The notes under the pieces were generated by a model. That model made no database searches and was not told the origin of the DNA. It saw nothing but the letters and a program-made list of their open reading frames with translations. DNA of 64,000 nucleotides from Beijerinckiaceae bacterium (lineage in GTDB: Bacteria; Pseudomonadota; Alphaproteobacteria; Rhizobiales; Beijerinckiaceae): NCBI GenBank assembly GCA_027533425.1, contig JAPZUD010000001.1, forward strand, positions 124,001 through 188,000, read 5' to 3'. Below are positions 16,447-24,259 of this stretch, piece by piece; position 1 is the stretch's first letter, and every line of letters starts with the position of its first letter. The position numbers and the translations under genes are program-made.

Positions 16447-17268
16447 ATGACCACCCTGTCTTTCCCGCTTGATCGCCGCCGCATCGTTGGCCTCGCCGTC
16501 GCACTTGTTTGTTCACCGGGATCCTTTGCAAGGGCCCAGACCGATCCCGACGCGCCTTATGACGGTCTGCTGAAGCGCTATGTGAAACCGAGCCCGGATG
16601 GCATTGCGCGTGTCGACTATGCGGCCTGGCGCGCCAATGCGGCTGATCGGGCTGCTCTGGAGAGCTACATCACCGAGATGGCGCAGCGCCGTCCTTCCGG
16701 GATGGCGCGTGGCGAAGCCATGGCCTACTGGGGTAATCTCTATAATGCCATCACACTCAAGGTCATCATCGACCGCTATCCCGTCGCCTCGATCCGCGAC
16801 ATCAAGAGCGATTCCTGGCTCGACCCCAAGGCCTATACCGGTCCGTGGCGCCAGCCGAGGGTGACCGTCGAAGGGCGCCGCCTGTCGCTCGATGATATCG
16901 AGCATGCCATCATGCGCCCTGCATTCAAGGATCCGCGCATCCACTACATCGTCAATTGCGCGTCCTATGGCTGTCCCAATCTGATGAACCGGGCATGGCG
17001 CGCCTCGACCCTCGAAGCAGACCTTGAAGCCGGAGCGCGCGCCTTCATCAACCATCCCCGTGGCGTAACCATCCTTCCTTCGGGAGCGCTGAAAGTGTCG
17101 TCGATCTACAAATGGTTCATCGAGGATTTCGGGGGCAATGATGCCGGCCTCATCGCCCATTTCCAGGCCTATGCCGAACCGGCGCTGAAACGGCACCTTT
17201 CGACATCGCCGCGGATCGCAGAAGACGATTACGACTGGTCGCTCAACAGCGTCCGCCCGATATCCTGA
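16447..17268 (+). CDS. DUF547 domain-containing secreted protein
   Basis: A 273-residue protein. ATG 16447 lies 8 bp after GGAGG; an in-frame ATG 12 codons earlier has no such site. A signal peptide runs to about residue 31 (cleavage after ARA). The DUF547 signature is present: AYWGNLYNAITLKVIIDRYP, then IHYIVNCASYGCPNL with two cysteines and a C-terminal SSIYKWFIEDFGG. The fold is thought to be papain-like: C, H and polar residues are present, but activity is undemonstrated. The location is periplasmic. It is the third gene of the ECF-driven operon. Confidence 0.85.
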   Translation: MTTLSFPLDRRRIVGLAVALVCSPGSFARAQTDPDAPYDGLLKRYVKPSPDGIARVDYAAWRANAADRAALESYITEMAQRRPSGMARGEAMAYWGNLYNAITLKVIIDRYPVASIRDIKSDSWLDPKAYTGPWRQPRVTVEGRRLSLDDIEHAIMRPAFKDPRIHYIVNCASYGCPNLMNRAWRASTLEADLEAGARAFINHPRGVTILPSGALKVSSIYKWFIEDFGGNDAGLIAHFQAYAEPALKRHLSTSPRIAEDDYDWSLNSVRPIS

Positions 17269-17316
17269 CCGGTCGGCGCGTAAAGGCGAGGCCGCAAGGA
17301 GTTGACGAGGCTCGGC

Positions 17317-17898
17317 ATGAAACCAGGAACACTGGCAATCGGATTGGGGGCGGGCACGCTCTTGATGGCTGCTGCTGCATTTGGCCTGCTGTTTGTCCTT
17401 GCGCCGAACCTCCGCCCATGGACATTGGATCCAACCGATCCCCGCATCACGCTGGAGGATGTCGAGCGCGAAGTCATCCAACGTTACCCCGTTGACGATG
17501 TGCTGCCTTCGACACTGGCGGCGATGGTCGCCAAAGGCGATGTCACCCTTCTTGATGTGCGCACGGAAGAAGAGTTCGCGTCGGGCCACCTTGCCGGCGC
17601 GATCCGGGTTGAGCCGGGGAGCTCAGCGGAAGAGATCCTGCGACAGCATCGGGCCCACCTGAAGGGCCGCCCTGTTGTGTTCTATTGTGCCGTCGGCGTG
17701 CGTTCATCGCAGGTCTTGATGCAGTCTTTACGGGAACTCACCCCCCATACCGACGGTCGCCTTTACAATCTTCGCGGCGGTGTCTTCCGTTGGGTTGCCG
17801 AGGGGCGCCCGCTGGTCAGTGGAAACAAGCCGGGAAAGGCTCATCCCTATAACGAGGATTGGGGACAGCTCCTTTCAAGGACCGTGCCTGGTCCATGA
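17317..17898 (+). CDS. membrane-anchored rhodanese-like protein
   Basis: A 193-residue protein. ATG 17317 follows GAGG by 6 bp; a TTG five codons earlier touches the ribosome site and is unlikely. Residues 5-30 form one membrane anchor. The rhodanese domain (about 60-180) has LLDVRTEEEFASGHLAGA and the active-site loop CAVGVR with C124. Single-domain rhodaneses move sulfur or selenium as persulfide or perselenide, which would fit a selenodomain pathway, but this is inference. It overlaps the GT-C gene by ATGA. Confidence 0.82.
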   Translation: MKPGTLAIGLGAGTLLMAAAAFGLLFVLAPNLRPWTLDPTDPRITLEDVEREVIQRYPVDDVLPSTLAAMVAKGDVTLLDVRTEEEFASGHLAGAIRVEPGSSAEEILRQHRAHLKGRPVVFYCAVGVRSSQVLMQSLRELTPHTDGRLYNLRGGVFRWVAEGRPLVSGNKPGKAHPYNEDWGQLLSRTVPGP

Positions 17899-19319
17899 GC
17901 ATGGAATTTCCAGCTGCCGCCGCTCGCGACCGCTCTTCGGGTGATTCTCGCTTCGTCCTTCTCTTGGCGGCGCTGGCCGGCGCTGTCATCGCGCAGATTG
18001 CCATCGCTCTCGTCTTCGGCTCGATGGCGGGCTCTGCGCGGGATTCATGGATTGTGTCCATGCCGCTGTTCGTGCTGCTGGCCAGCTCGGGTGGCTTTGT
18101 CCTCTGGACTGTCTGGCACGCTCGCGCGCTGGCCTTTTCGCCGCGGGTATGGATGGCGATTGTCCTTGCAGGGCTTCTGATGCGGCTGCCCTATTTCGGC
18201 ACCGGCCCCATGCTGGAGGATGATCATTTCCGCTATCTCCTCGACGGTGCGATGGTCGCAAACGGGTTCAGCCCCTACGCCCTGTCCCCGCAGGATCTTC
18301 TCAATGGGTCTCATGGTGCCAGTGCCGGACTGGTTGCTGCCGGGCGCCAGGTGATCGAGGCAATCAATTTTCCGGATCTGCGCTCGGTCTATCCCGGGAC
18401 GGCACAGCTTCTTTTTGCGATCGCCCATGCGGTGATGCCATGGGATGTGGATGGCATCAGGCTCATTGTTCTCTGCGCGGAAGGAATCACCGCGCTCCTG
18501 GTCTGGCATGTCCTGAAGATTTCGGGACGCCCGGCCCACGGCGTCATGCTTTACTGGTGCAATCCGTTGATGGCCTTCTCCCTTACAGGGCAGGGCCATA
18601 TCGATGCGGCTCTCGTGCCGGCGGTTTTCGTCGCGCTTCTTGCGGGTTGGTATGGCAGAAGCCTTGTTGCAGGTATGGCGCTGGGAATGGCTGTCGGGGT
18701 GAAGCTCTGGCCCATTCTGCTGGCACCGCTTCTGGCTCGGGTGCTCTGGCCGAACAGGCAGGCGCTTGTCGTGTTCGCGCTTGGGCTTGCGATCACGAGC
18801 GCGATCCTTTGCGCCCCTCTGGTTCTGGCGAGCCTGTCTCCGCATGCCGGGCTGGCTGCCTATGCCGGCGGCTGGAGTGTCAATAACGCCCCGTTCGCCT
18901 GGCTCTCCTACGGGGCCTTGCACCTGATCGGGCCGACCACCGGCGAGCAAGCCCTGCGCCTGACGCTGGCAGCCCTCGGCATCAGCCTGAGCTTGCTGGT
19001 CGCATTGAAGAGGCCGGAAGATCCCGGGAGGCTGTTCGGGTCGGCAGCGCTGCTGGCCGCTTCCGTGTTCTACCTCTCGCCCGCTCAATTCCCATGGTAC
19101 GCAGTCTGGTTCCTGCCCTTGGCTCTCGCTGGGGGCAGATGGGCGCTTGCCGCCGCGACCATCGGATTGCCGGTCTATTTCCTGTTCTTCCCCCTGGCAG
19201 CGGAGGGCCAACGTGACATTCACACCTATGGCCTCGCTGCCCTGCACGTGATGCCCGTTCTGATGGTCAGCGTTCTGGTGCACAGATCGTCACGGCAAGG
19301 TGGGGTGTCATGGGTTTGA
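17895..19319 (+). CDS. GT-C-type polyprenol-sugar-dependent glycosyltransferase (DUF2029/GT87-like)
   Basis: A 474-residue polytopic membrane protein with roughly a dozen hydrophobic segments. ATG 17895 overlaps the rhodanese stop. After the second or third segment it has MLEDDHFRYLLDGAMVANG, the acidic periplasmic loop typical of GT-C enzymes (catalytic D near DDxxRYxxDG), then FSPYA and YPGTAQLL. Such enzymes transfer mannose or similar sugars from a polyprenyl phosphate on the outer face of the inner membrane. The next gene is a polyprenol-phosphate-sugar synthase-like GT2, a natural donor-maker for it. The two genes overlap by 10 bp. Confidence 0.78.
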   Translation: MSMEFPAAAARDRSSGDSRFVLLLAALAGAVIAQIAIALVFGSMAGSARDSWIVSMPLFVLLASSGGFVLWTVWHARALAFSPRVWMAIVLAGLLMRLPYFGTGPMLEDDHFRYLLDGAMVANGFSPYALSPQDLLNGSHGASAGLVAAGRQVIEAINFPDLRSVYPGTAQLLFAIAHAVMPWDVDGIRLIVLCAEGITALLVWHVLKISGRPAHGVMLYWCNPLMAFSLTGQGHIDAALVPAVFVALLAGWYGRSLVAGMALGMAVGVKLWPILLAPLLARVLWPNRQALVVFALGLAITSAILCAPLVLASLSPHAGLAAYAGGWSVNNAPFAWLSYGALHLIGPTTGEQALRLTLAALGISLSLLVALKRPEDPGRLFGSAALLAASVFYLSPAQFPWYAVWFLPLALAGGRWALAAATIGLPVYFLFFPLAAEGQRDIHTYGLAALHVMPVLMVSVLVHRSSRQGGVSWV

Positions 19320-20026
19320 ACGGGATGAGGATCGGGGTTGTGATCCCGACACGGAATGAAGCCGGAGCCCTGCCGACGGTTCTGGGCGGCATGCCCGGTT
19401 TCGTTGATGCCGTTGCCATCGGCGACTTTCAGTCAAGCGATGGCACGCCGGAAATCGGGCGCCGGGCCGGAGCCATTGTGGTGGACGTGTCCGGGCCGGG
19501 TTATGGCCGGGCCTGCCTCGAGGCGATCCGGGCGCTGCCGCCCATCGATATCCTCGTTTTCGTCGATGGCGATGCTGCGGATGACCTTTCGGCCATGGCG
19601 CGTCTTGTGGAGCCGATTCTGAAGGGTGAAGCGGTCTTGACGCTCGGTTCGCGGGTGCTTGGCCAGCGGGAACGCGGTGCGCTGACTCCGCAACAGATTC
19701 TCGGGAACTGGCTGGCCTGCACCCTGATCAGGTGGATCTGGGGCAAACGCTTTACCGATCTGGGGCCCTTCCGGGCGATCACCCGAACAGCTTTCGACAG
19801 TCTTGCAATGGCCGATATGAACTATGGCTGGACCGTTGAAATGCAGGTCAAGGCGGCAAGGGAGGGGCTTCTCACGCGCGAGATCCCGGTCGATTACAGG
19901 CGGCGGATCGGGGTTTCAAAGGTCTCGGGCACCCTGAACGGCACCCTTCGCGCCGGCAGCAAGATCCTGTGGGTGATCGGCCGCGAAGCTATGGGTTCAG
20001 GCCGCTTCCGGAGGCGTCCTTCATGA
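19310..20026 (+). CDS. dolichyl/polyprenyl-phosphate mannose synthase-like GT2
   Basis: A 238-residue GT-A glycosyltransferase. The nucleotide-sugar region IGVVIPTRNEAGALP is followed by GDFQSSDGTPEI, and the metal-binding site is VFVDGDAADD. It lacks C-terminal membrane helices. The GSRVLGQRERGALTPQQ and RTAFDSLAMADMNYGWTVEM segments match the short DPM1-like subgroup. It probably charges a polyprenyl phosphate with a hexose on the cytoplasmic side. It overlaps genes on both sides (10 bp, and ATGA), so it is translated as part of the tightly coupled operon. An alternative start at 19325 (MRIGV) cannot be excluded. Confidence 0.8.
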   Translation: MGLNGMRIGVVIPTRNEAGALPTVLGGMPGFVDAVAIGDFQSSDGTPEIGRRAGAIVVDVSGPGYGRACLEAIRALPPIDILVFVDGDAADDLSAMARLVEPILKGEAVLTLGSRVLGQRERGALTPQQILGNWLACTLIRWIWGKRFTDLGPFRAITRTAFDSLAMADMNYGWTVEMQVKAAREGLLTREIPVDYRRRIGVSKVSGTLNGTLRAGSKILWVIGREAMGSGRFRRRPS

Positions 20027-20739
20027 GCGCGGCCCGGACAGGATCGGACTGGATCGGTCTCGGCTTGATGTGCAAGCCACCGAGACCAGGAACCAGCAAG
20101 ACCAGGCTGGCAAGAACGATCGGGGCTGATGCGGCAGCGCGCCTGTCACGGGCGTTTCTGGAGGATTGCGCACGGTCGGCGGCGGAGGCGGCCGCGATTG
20201 CCCGCCTGAAGCCCCGCGCCTTTTTCCGGCCCGAGGATGGCCGGCAGGAACTCGCCGACATTCTCGGTCCGGCCTGGCCCTTGACCTTTGCCGATGCCGG
20301 GGATCTCGGCGCCACCATGATCGAGGGGCTGGCACAGTTGCTCGAGGAATGTCCCGCCGGCGCCATGATCATGGGAGCGGATCTGCCACTCATGGGCAAG
20401 GCCGTGATTGCGGAAGCGGCAGAGGCCCTGCGCGCCAGCGACCCCGATGGCGTGGTCATCGTTCCGAGTGCAGATGGCGGTTATTGCCTGCTCGGTGTTC
20501 GTTCGCTCGCCGCTGCAAGGGCCCTCTGCGCGCCCATGGCCTGGAGCACGCCAACCGTTCTCGCGGAGACATGCCGCCGTGCCGATAGCGCCGACCTCGT
20601 TGTCCAGAGCCTTGCCGAACAGCGGGACATTGACGAGCAGGCCGATCTTGACTGGTTGAAAGCCGAACTGGCTCGCGATGAAGCTGCGGCGCCTGCCACA
20701 CGGCGCGCTGTCACTGCGCTCGAAGCAAGGGCACCGTGA
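20023..20739 (+). CDS. rSAM/selenodomain-associated transferase 1 (TIGR04282-like, CofC/MobA fold)
   Basis: A 238-residue nucleotidyl/glycosyl-transferase-like protein starting at ATG 20023, which overlaps the previous stop (ATGA) and has GGAGG upstream. CKPPRPGTSKTRLARTIG is the NTP-binding loop of the family (usually KxPxPGxxKTRL). MIMGADLPLMG holds the acidic metal site, and VIVPSADGGYCLLGV is the hallmark DGGYxLLG. TIGR04282 was defined by genomic partnership with a radical SAM enzyme, TIGR04283, a phosphorylase and a selenodomain protein, all of which are present within 12 kb here. The reaction is not established. Confidence 0.82.
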   Translation: MSAARTGSDWIGLGLMCKPPRPGTSKTRLARTIGADAAARLSRAFLEDCARSAAEAAAIARLKPRAFFRPEDGRQELADILGPAWPLTFADAGDLGATMIEGLAQLLEECPAGAMIMGADLPLMGKAVIAEAAEALRASDPDGVVIVPSADGGYCLLGVRSLAAARALCAPMAWSTPTVLAETCRRADSADLVVQSLAEQRDIDEQADLDWLKAELARDEAAAPATRRAVTALEARAP

Positions 20740-21869
20740 TGGACCGTCACCTCGTCCTCGTCGGTGGCGGGCATGCGCATGTCCAGGTTATCCGTGCCCT
20801 AGCAGAACGCCCCGAGCCCGGCTTGCGGGTGACCTTGGTGACTGATCGGCTGCTCACGCCCTATTCGGGCATGCTGCCCGGGCATGTCGCGGGTTTCTAC
20901 AGCCACGACGACATGCATATCGACCTCGAAAGGCTGGCCCGGGTATCCGGCATGGCGTTGGTCCGCTCGGCTGCTTGCCGCATTGACCGCCAGAGCCGGT
21001 CGGTGATGACGGAAGAGGGCACCGTTGTTCCCTTCGACCTCCTGTCGCTCAATGTCGGCATTACGCCGGATCTTTCAGGGATTGCAGGCGCGGACAGGCA
21101 TGGCATCGCCGTCAAGCCGATCAGCAGCTTCCTCGGAAGGCTGGAGAGGGTGCTGGACGACGCGTCCCGCCCGGATGGGCCACGCCGGATCATTCTGGTA
21201 GGTGGAGGGGCAGCCGGAATTGAACTCGCGCTTGCGCTGAAGGCACGGCTCCGTTCGATGGATGCCGCCGGGCGGCCCTTCTGGATCGCGATTGCGACAG
21301 GCAACGGCCTCGTGCCGAGCTTGAATGGCGGCGTTCAGCGCCGGACGGGCGCGGCGCTGGCTCGCCATGGTGTCACGGTGCTGGATGGTTTCCGCGTCGC
21401 CGAGATCAACTTTGATGGGATCCGGTCGCAGGATGGCCGCTTTGTCGCCGCCGATGCGGTGCTCCTGTCAACGGCTGCTCGGGCGCCGACCTGGCTTCGG
21501 GAAACCGGCCTGCCGACCGATTCCAGTGGCTTTGTGAAGATCGCCCAAACCCTGACGGTCGTGGATGATCCTGCGATCTTTGCGGTCGGCGATTGCGCCA
21601 CGGTCATTGACAACCCGATGCCGAAAGCAGGGGTATTCGCGGTCCGGCAAGGTGCAGCTCTTACGGAGAACATCCGTCGGACATGCCGGAGCATGCCGCT
21701 TCTTCCGCACCATCCGGATCGGAACTTTCTCGCGATCCTGATGACCGGTGATGGATCCGCAATCGCAGGCCGCGGTGGTTGGTTCGCGCTTGAGGGGGCC
21801 TGGGTCTGGCGCTGGAAGGACTGGATTGACCGCCGCTTCATGCGGCTTTTCTCCGATTTCCGGCGTTGA
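20739..21869 (+). CDS. SelD-associated FAD/NAD(P)-binding oxidoreductase (Nterm_to_SelD type)
   Basis: A 376-residue flavoprotein starting at ATG 20739, one base inside the previous TGA (TGATG). LVLVGGGHAHVQVIRALAE and TPYSGMLPGHVAGFY, then ILVGGGAAGIELALAL and IFAVGDCATV, are the signature of the TIGR03169 family. That family is named because it is often fused to the N-terminus of selenide, water dikinase. Here no SelD domain is fused and none is seen in the window. It is related to sulfide:quinone/NADH-II-type oxidoreductases, so a chalcogen or quinone substrate is plausible. It is last in the ECF-driven operon and convergent with mtnP. Confidence 0.82.
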   Translation: MDRHLVLVGGGHAHVQVIRALAERPEPGLRVTLVTDRLLTPYSGMLPGHVAGFYSHDDMHIDLERLARVSGMALVRSAACRIDRQSRSVMTEEGTVVPFDLLSLNVGITPDLSGIAGADRHGIAVKPISSFLGRLERVLDDASRPDGPRRIILVGGGAAGIELALALKARLRSMDAAGRPFWIAIATGNGLVPSLNGGVQRRTGAALARHGVTVLDGFRVAEINFDGIRSQDGRFVAADAVLLSTAARAPTWLRETGLPTDSSGFVKIAQTLTVVDDPAIFAVGDCATVIDNPMPKAGVFAVRQGAALTENIRRTCRSMPLLPHHPDRNFLAILMTGDGSAIAGRGGWFALEGAWVWRWKDWIDRRFMRLFSDFRR

Positions 21870-21908
21870 TCGGGTGGCACGTCCCTGACCGGGATTCAGG
21901 TCCTTCGG

Positions 21909-22778
21909 TTATCGCAGGACACGCCCGGCAACGGCATCCAGTTTTGCGACCAGGGCCGGATCGCGCGCATCCGGTGCGGTGATAATGGCATAATCGAGCG
22001 CCCTGTGCGAGCCAGCCGGGCATTCTTCCCGCTCTGCCGGGAAATCTGCCGCCAGTTCAGCCAGAACACGCCGCGCTGCCAGCGTGTTTTCATGCACCTG
22101 ATGGATGACCAGTTCGACGCTGACATGCGCATGATCGGGGTGCCAGCAGTCAAAATCAGTGACCATGGCGCACATGGCATAGGTGATCTCGGCTTCCCGG
22201 GCGAGCTTGGCTTCGGGCATCGATGTCATGCCGATGATGTCGTAGCCGAGGCCCTTGTAGAAGAGGCTCTCGGCACGGGTCGAGAATTGCGGACCTTCCA
22301 TGCAGACGGCGGTTCCCCCCTCGCGAATGGTGATCCCGGCCCTTCGTGCAGCCTCGGCTACACGGTGGCGGAGTCTGGGCCCGAAAGGATCCCCGAAAGC
22401 GACATGCGCGACGCAGCCATTGCCGAAAAAGCTGCTCTCGCGGGAAAATGTGCGGTCAACCAGTTGATCGGGCACAACAAACATGCCCGGTGCCAGATCT
22501 TCCCTGTACGAGCCAACCGCCGAAAAGCTGACAATATCCGTGACGCCAACCCGCTTGAGCGCATCGATATTCGCACGATAGTTGATCCCGCCGGGGGAAA
22601 GGCGGTGCCCGTCGCCATGGCGGGGCAGGAAGACCAATTCGGTCGAGCCGATCCGCCCGAACCGCAATGGAGCCGAGGGGTTCCCCCACGGCGTCTGGAC
22701 CATCTCCTCCCGTCGATCTTCCAGTCCCGGCAGGTCATAGAGACCTGAACCACCGATCACGCCAAGCCGAGCCGTCAT
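21909..22778 (-). CDS. mtnP: S-methyl-5'-thioadenosine phosphorylase-like nucleoside phosphorylase
   Basis: A 289-residue PNP/MTAP-family phosphorylase starting at ATG 22778; the upstream open frame shadows another gene. It has the N-terminal IGGSGLYDLPGL, phosphate-binding LPRHGDGHRLSPGGINYRAN, FSAVGSYREDLAPG, the VCMEGPQFSTRAES substrate loop and the D-x-D of TDFDCWH (an aspartate favours adenine nucleosides). In general it releases adenine and 5-methylthioribose-1-phosphate from MTA. In rSAM/selenodomain islands a phosphorylase of this family is a core partner and may act on a SAM-derived 5'-modified nucleoside. No other methionine-salvage gene is nearby, which supports that second role. 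Confidence 0.85.
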   Translation of the reverse strand: MTARLGVIGGSGLYDLPGLEDRREEMVQTPWGNPSAPLRFGRIGSTELVFLPRHGDGHRLSPGGINYRANIDALKRVGVTDIVSFSAVGSYREDLAPGMFVVPDQLVDRTFSRESSFFGNGCVAHVAFGDPFGPRLRHRVAEAARRAGITIREGGTAVCMEGPQFSTRAESLFYKGLGYDIIGMTSMPEAKLAREAEITYAMCAMVTDFDCWHPDHAHVSVELVIHQVHENTLAARRVLAELAADFPAEREECPAGSHRALDYAIITAPDARDPALVAKLDAVAGRVLR

Positions 22779-22840
22779 GGGATTGTCCTTGTATTTCCGG
22801 GTGTAAACGGCGTGGTCGAAGCCGTTGCTGGATCCGAGTT

Positions 22841-23476
22841 CTACCAGCGAAGCCAACGGTGGCCCGCCAAGGAGCCGCCAAGAGCCACGATGATGGCGGC
22901 AAGCGAGTACCAGACGGCAACGAAGCTCGTGCTGTCTTCCGTGCAATACAGGCCATAGGCCATGATGGCCAATCCACCGGAGGCAAGACCGGCGAGCGCT
23001 CCGGTTACCGCCGGATGGGATGGTGCACCCGCTCGCAAGATCCACAGGGATGTGACCAGCGGGATGGCTGCCAGAAGCGGAATGACGGTCAGGCATGAAA
23101 GGATGCTCTTGCCCAGCAGTCGCATGAAGAACCCGTTCTGCCCCCATGATGCAAGATCAAGCGCCACGAGTAGAAACAGGGGCAGAAGAACAGCAAAAAT
23201 GGCAACAAGCCCCTGATCGATCGAAGCCTCCGGGCGGAGCAGCGTGCGGGCGCAACGAACCGCAGAAACCGCGATGACGAGGCCAAGCCCGGTCTTGACG
23301 AGTGTCGGCATGGCGCCTGTCGATGTCAGATCGGTCCTGATCCCCACCAGGCCGAGAAACATGATCCCTGTGACAAGGGCTGCGACAGGCAGCCAGATCA
23401 GGATGTGTGTGCGGGCCTTCGGGGGCTTGACGGCAAGATCCTCGGCCAGCCAGTCGATCAGTTTCTCAGTCTGCAT
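22841..23476 (-). CDS. NrsF/DUF1109 family anti-sigma factor
   Basis: A 211-residue membrane protein with six predicted helices. ATG 23476 overlaps the sigma gene by 11 bp, the usual sigma/anti-sigma coupling. The cytoplasmic N-terminus (LIDWLAEDLAVKP) is the expected sigma-binding arm. C128 and C178 are 50 residues apart, matching what is recalled of the conserved cysteine pair in the Caulobacter NrsF protein that senses heavy-metal stress; C75 is an extra cysteine. It is inferred to hold the ECF factor at the membrane until metal or oxidative stress. The gene for the phosphorylase follows on the same strand after 62 bp. Confidence 0.82.
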   Translation of the reverse strand: MQTEKLIDWLAEDLAVKPPKARTHILIWLPVAALVTGIMFLGLVGIRTDLTSTGAMPTLVKTGLGLVIAVSAVRCARTLLRPEASIDQGLVAIFAVLLPLFLLVALDLASWGQNGFFMRLLGKSILSCLTVIPLLAAIPLVTSLWILRAGAPSHPAVTGALAGLASGGLAIMAYGLYCTEDSTSFVAVWYSLAAIIVALGGSLAGHRWLRW

Positions 23477-23987
23477 GTCGGCTCTTCCCGAACATTTTCC
23501 CAAGCCGTTTCAGGGAACGGTGAAGTGCAACCCGCACGGCACCATCCGTCATGCCCAGTTCGGCACCGACTTCGGCAGAAGAACGGCCGACCATGATGAT
23601 CTGTTCGACAAGTTTACGCTGCTTTGCATCCAGCGCATTGAGGATCGTCACGCTGTCGAGTGTGCTGTCAGGCCTCTCATCCGGGGCGGCCAGCGATTCA
23701 CTCATCGTGTCGATATCAACGTCTACCCTGAAGCCGGACCTGCGAAGGGCGTCGATCGCCTTGTAACGCGCGACGGCATTGAGCCAGGGCAGGAAGGGAA
23801 GGGCAGGGTCCCACGTCGCACGCTTGAGATGAACGGCCAGCATCGTTTCCTGCACGATGTCTTCAAGGTCCGCCAGGCCCCGCCCGGAACGCATGAGCAG
23901 GGGGCGCACGATGCCCCGAAGATGCGGCGCAACTGCAGCAAGAAGCGTCTTGTAGGCGCCCATATCACCTTCAAGGGCCAGACGCAT
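23466..23987 (-). CDS. RNA polymerase ECF sigma factor
   Basis: A 173-residue sigma-70 family protein. Region 2 is seen in DLEDIVQETMLAVHL and the -10 recognition stretch LPFLPWLNAVARYKAIDALR. Region 4 is seen in EVGAELGMTDGAVRVALHR. ATG 23987 is chosen: GGAG lies 7 bp upstream, while the longest in-frame ATG (24065) falls inside the spacer of the gene's own promoter and cannot be in the transcript. A GTG at 24032 would give 188 residues with only a few bases of leader and remains possible. Autoregulation is indicated by the promoter at 24045-24073. It is co-transcribed with its NrsF anti-sigma. Confidence 0.88.
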   Translation of the reverse strand: MRLALEGDMGAYKTLLAAVAPHLRGIVRPLLMRSGRGLADLEDIVQETMLAVHLKRATWDPALPFLPWLNAVARYKAIDALRRSGFRVDVDIDTMSESLAAPDERPDSTLDSVTILNALDAKQRKLVEQIIMVGRSSAEVGAELGMTDGAVRVALHRSLKRLGKMFGKSRHAD

Positions 23988-24044
23988 CAGGGTGCTCCAT
24001 TCCTCTTCTTTTCCTGTCGGTCGTTTCTGCACGCGACTTCCTGA

Positions 24045-24073
24045 TATTCGGACCCAGACCCTCATCCGTTACA
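24045..24073 (-). promoter_or_regulatory. autoregulatory ECF promoter of the sigma/anti-sigma operon
   Basis: On the minus strand TGTAACGG (24066-24073), 15 bp, CGAATA (24045-24050). Both boxes are identical to those before the flavoprotein operon at 14130. It is 57 bp upstream of the chosen sigma start. The motif is close to the GTAAC...CGAA promoters recalled for NrsF-partnered sigma factors. Confidence 0.8.
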
Positions 24074-24259
24074 GGATAGCGGGACAACCCAACAAATTGC
24101 TTTTTTGTGATCCGACAGGGTTGCCTTCCATCACGGTAAAGTGCGCTTTGGGGCAGGACAGTTGATTGGGAATTGGAGCCCATTGCCTCGTATGAGTGAC
24201 GGCGGCTCTCTTTGAGCCATCAGTCGTCCGGTTCCAATCGACATCAAAAGGCCCTTGCC

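Noticed and set aside
24120-24259. ECF promoter for the peroxiredoxin-like gene
   Set aside because: CGTATG at 24191 has no TGTAAC-like box 15 bp upstream, so regulon membership is not supported.
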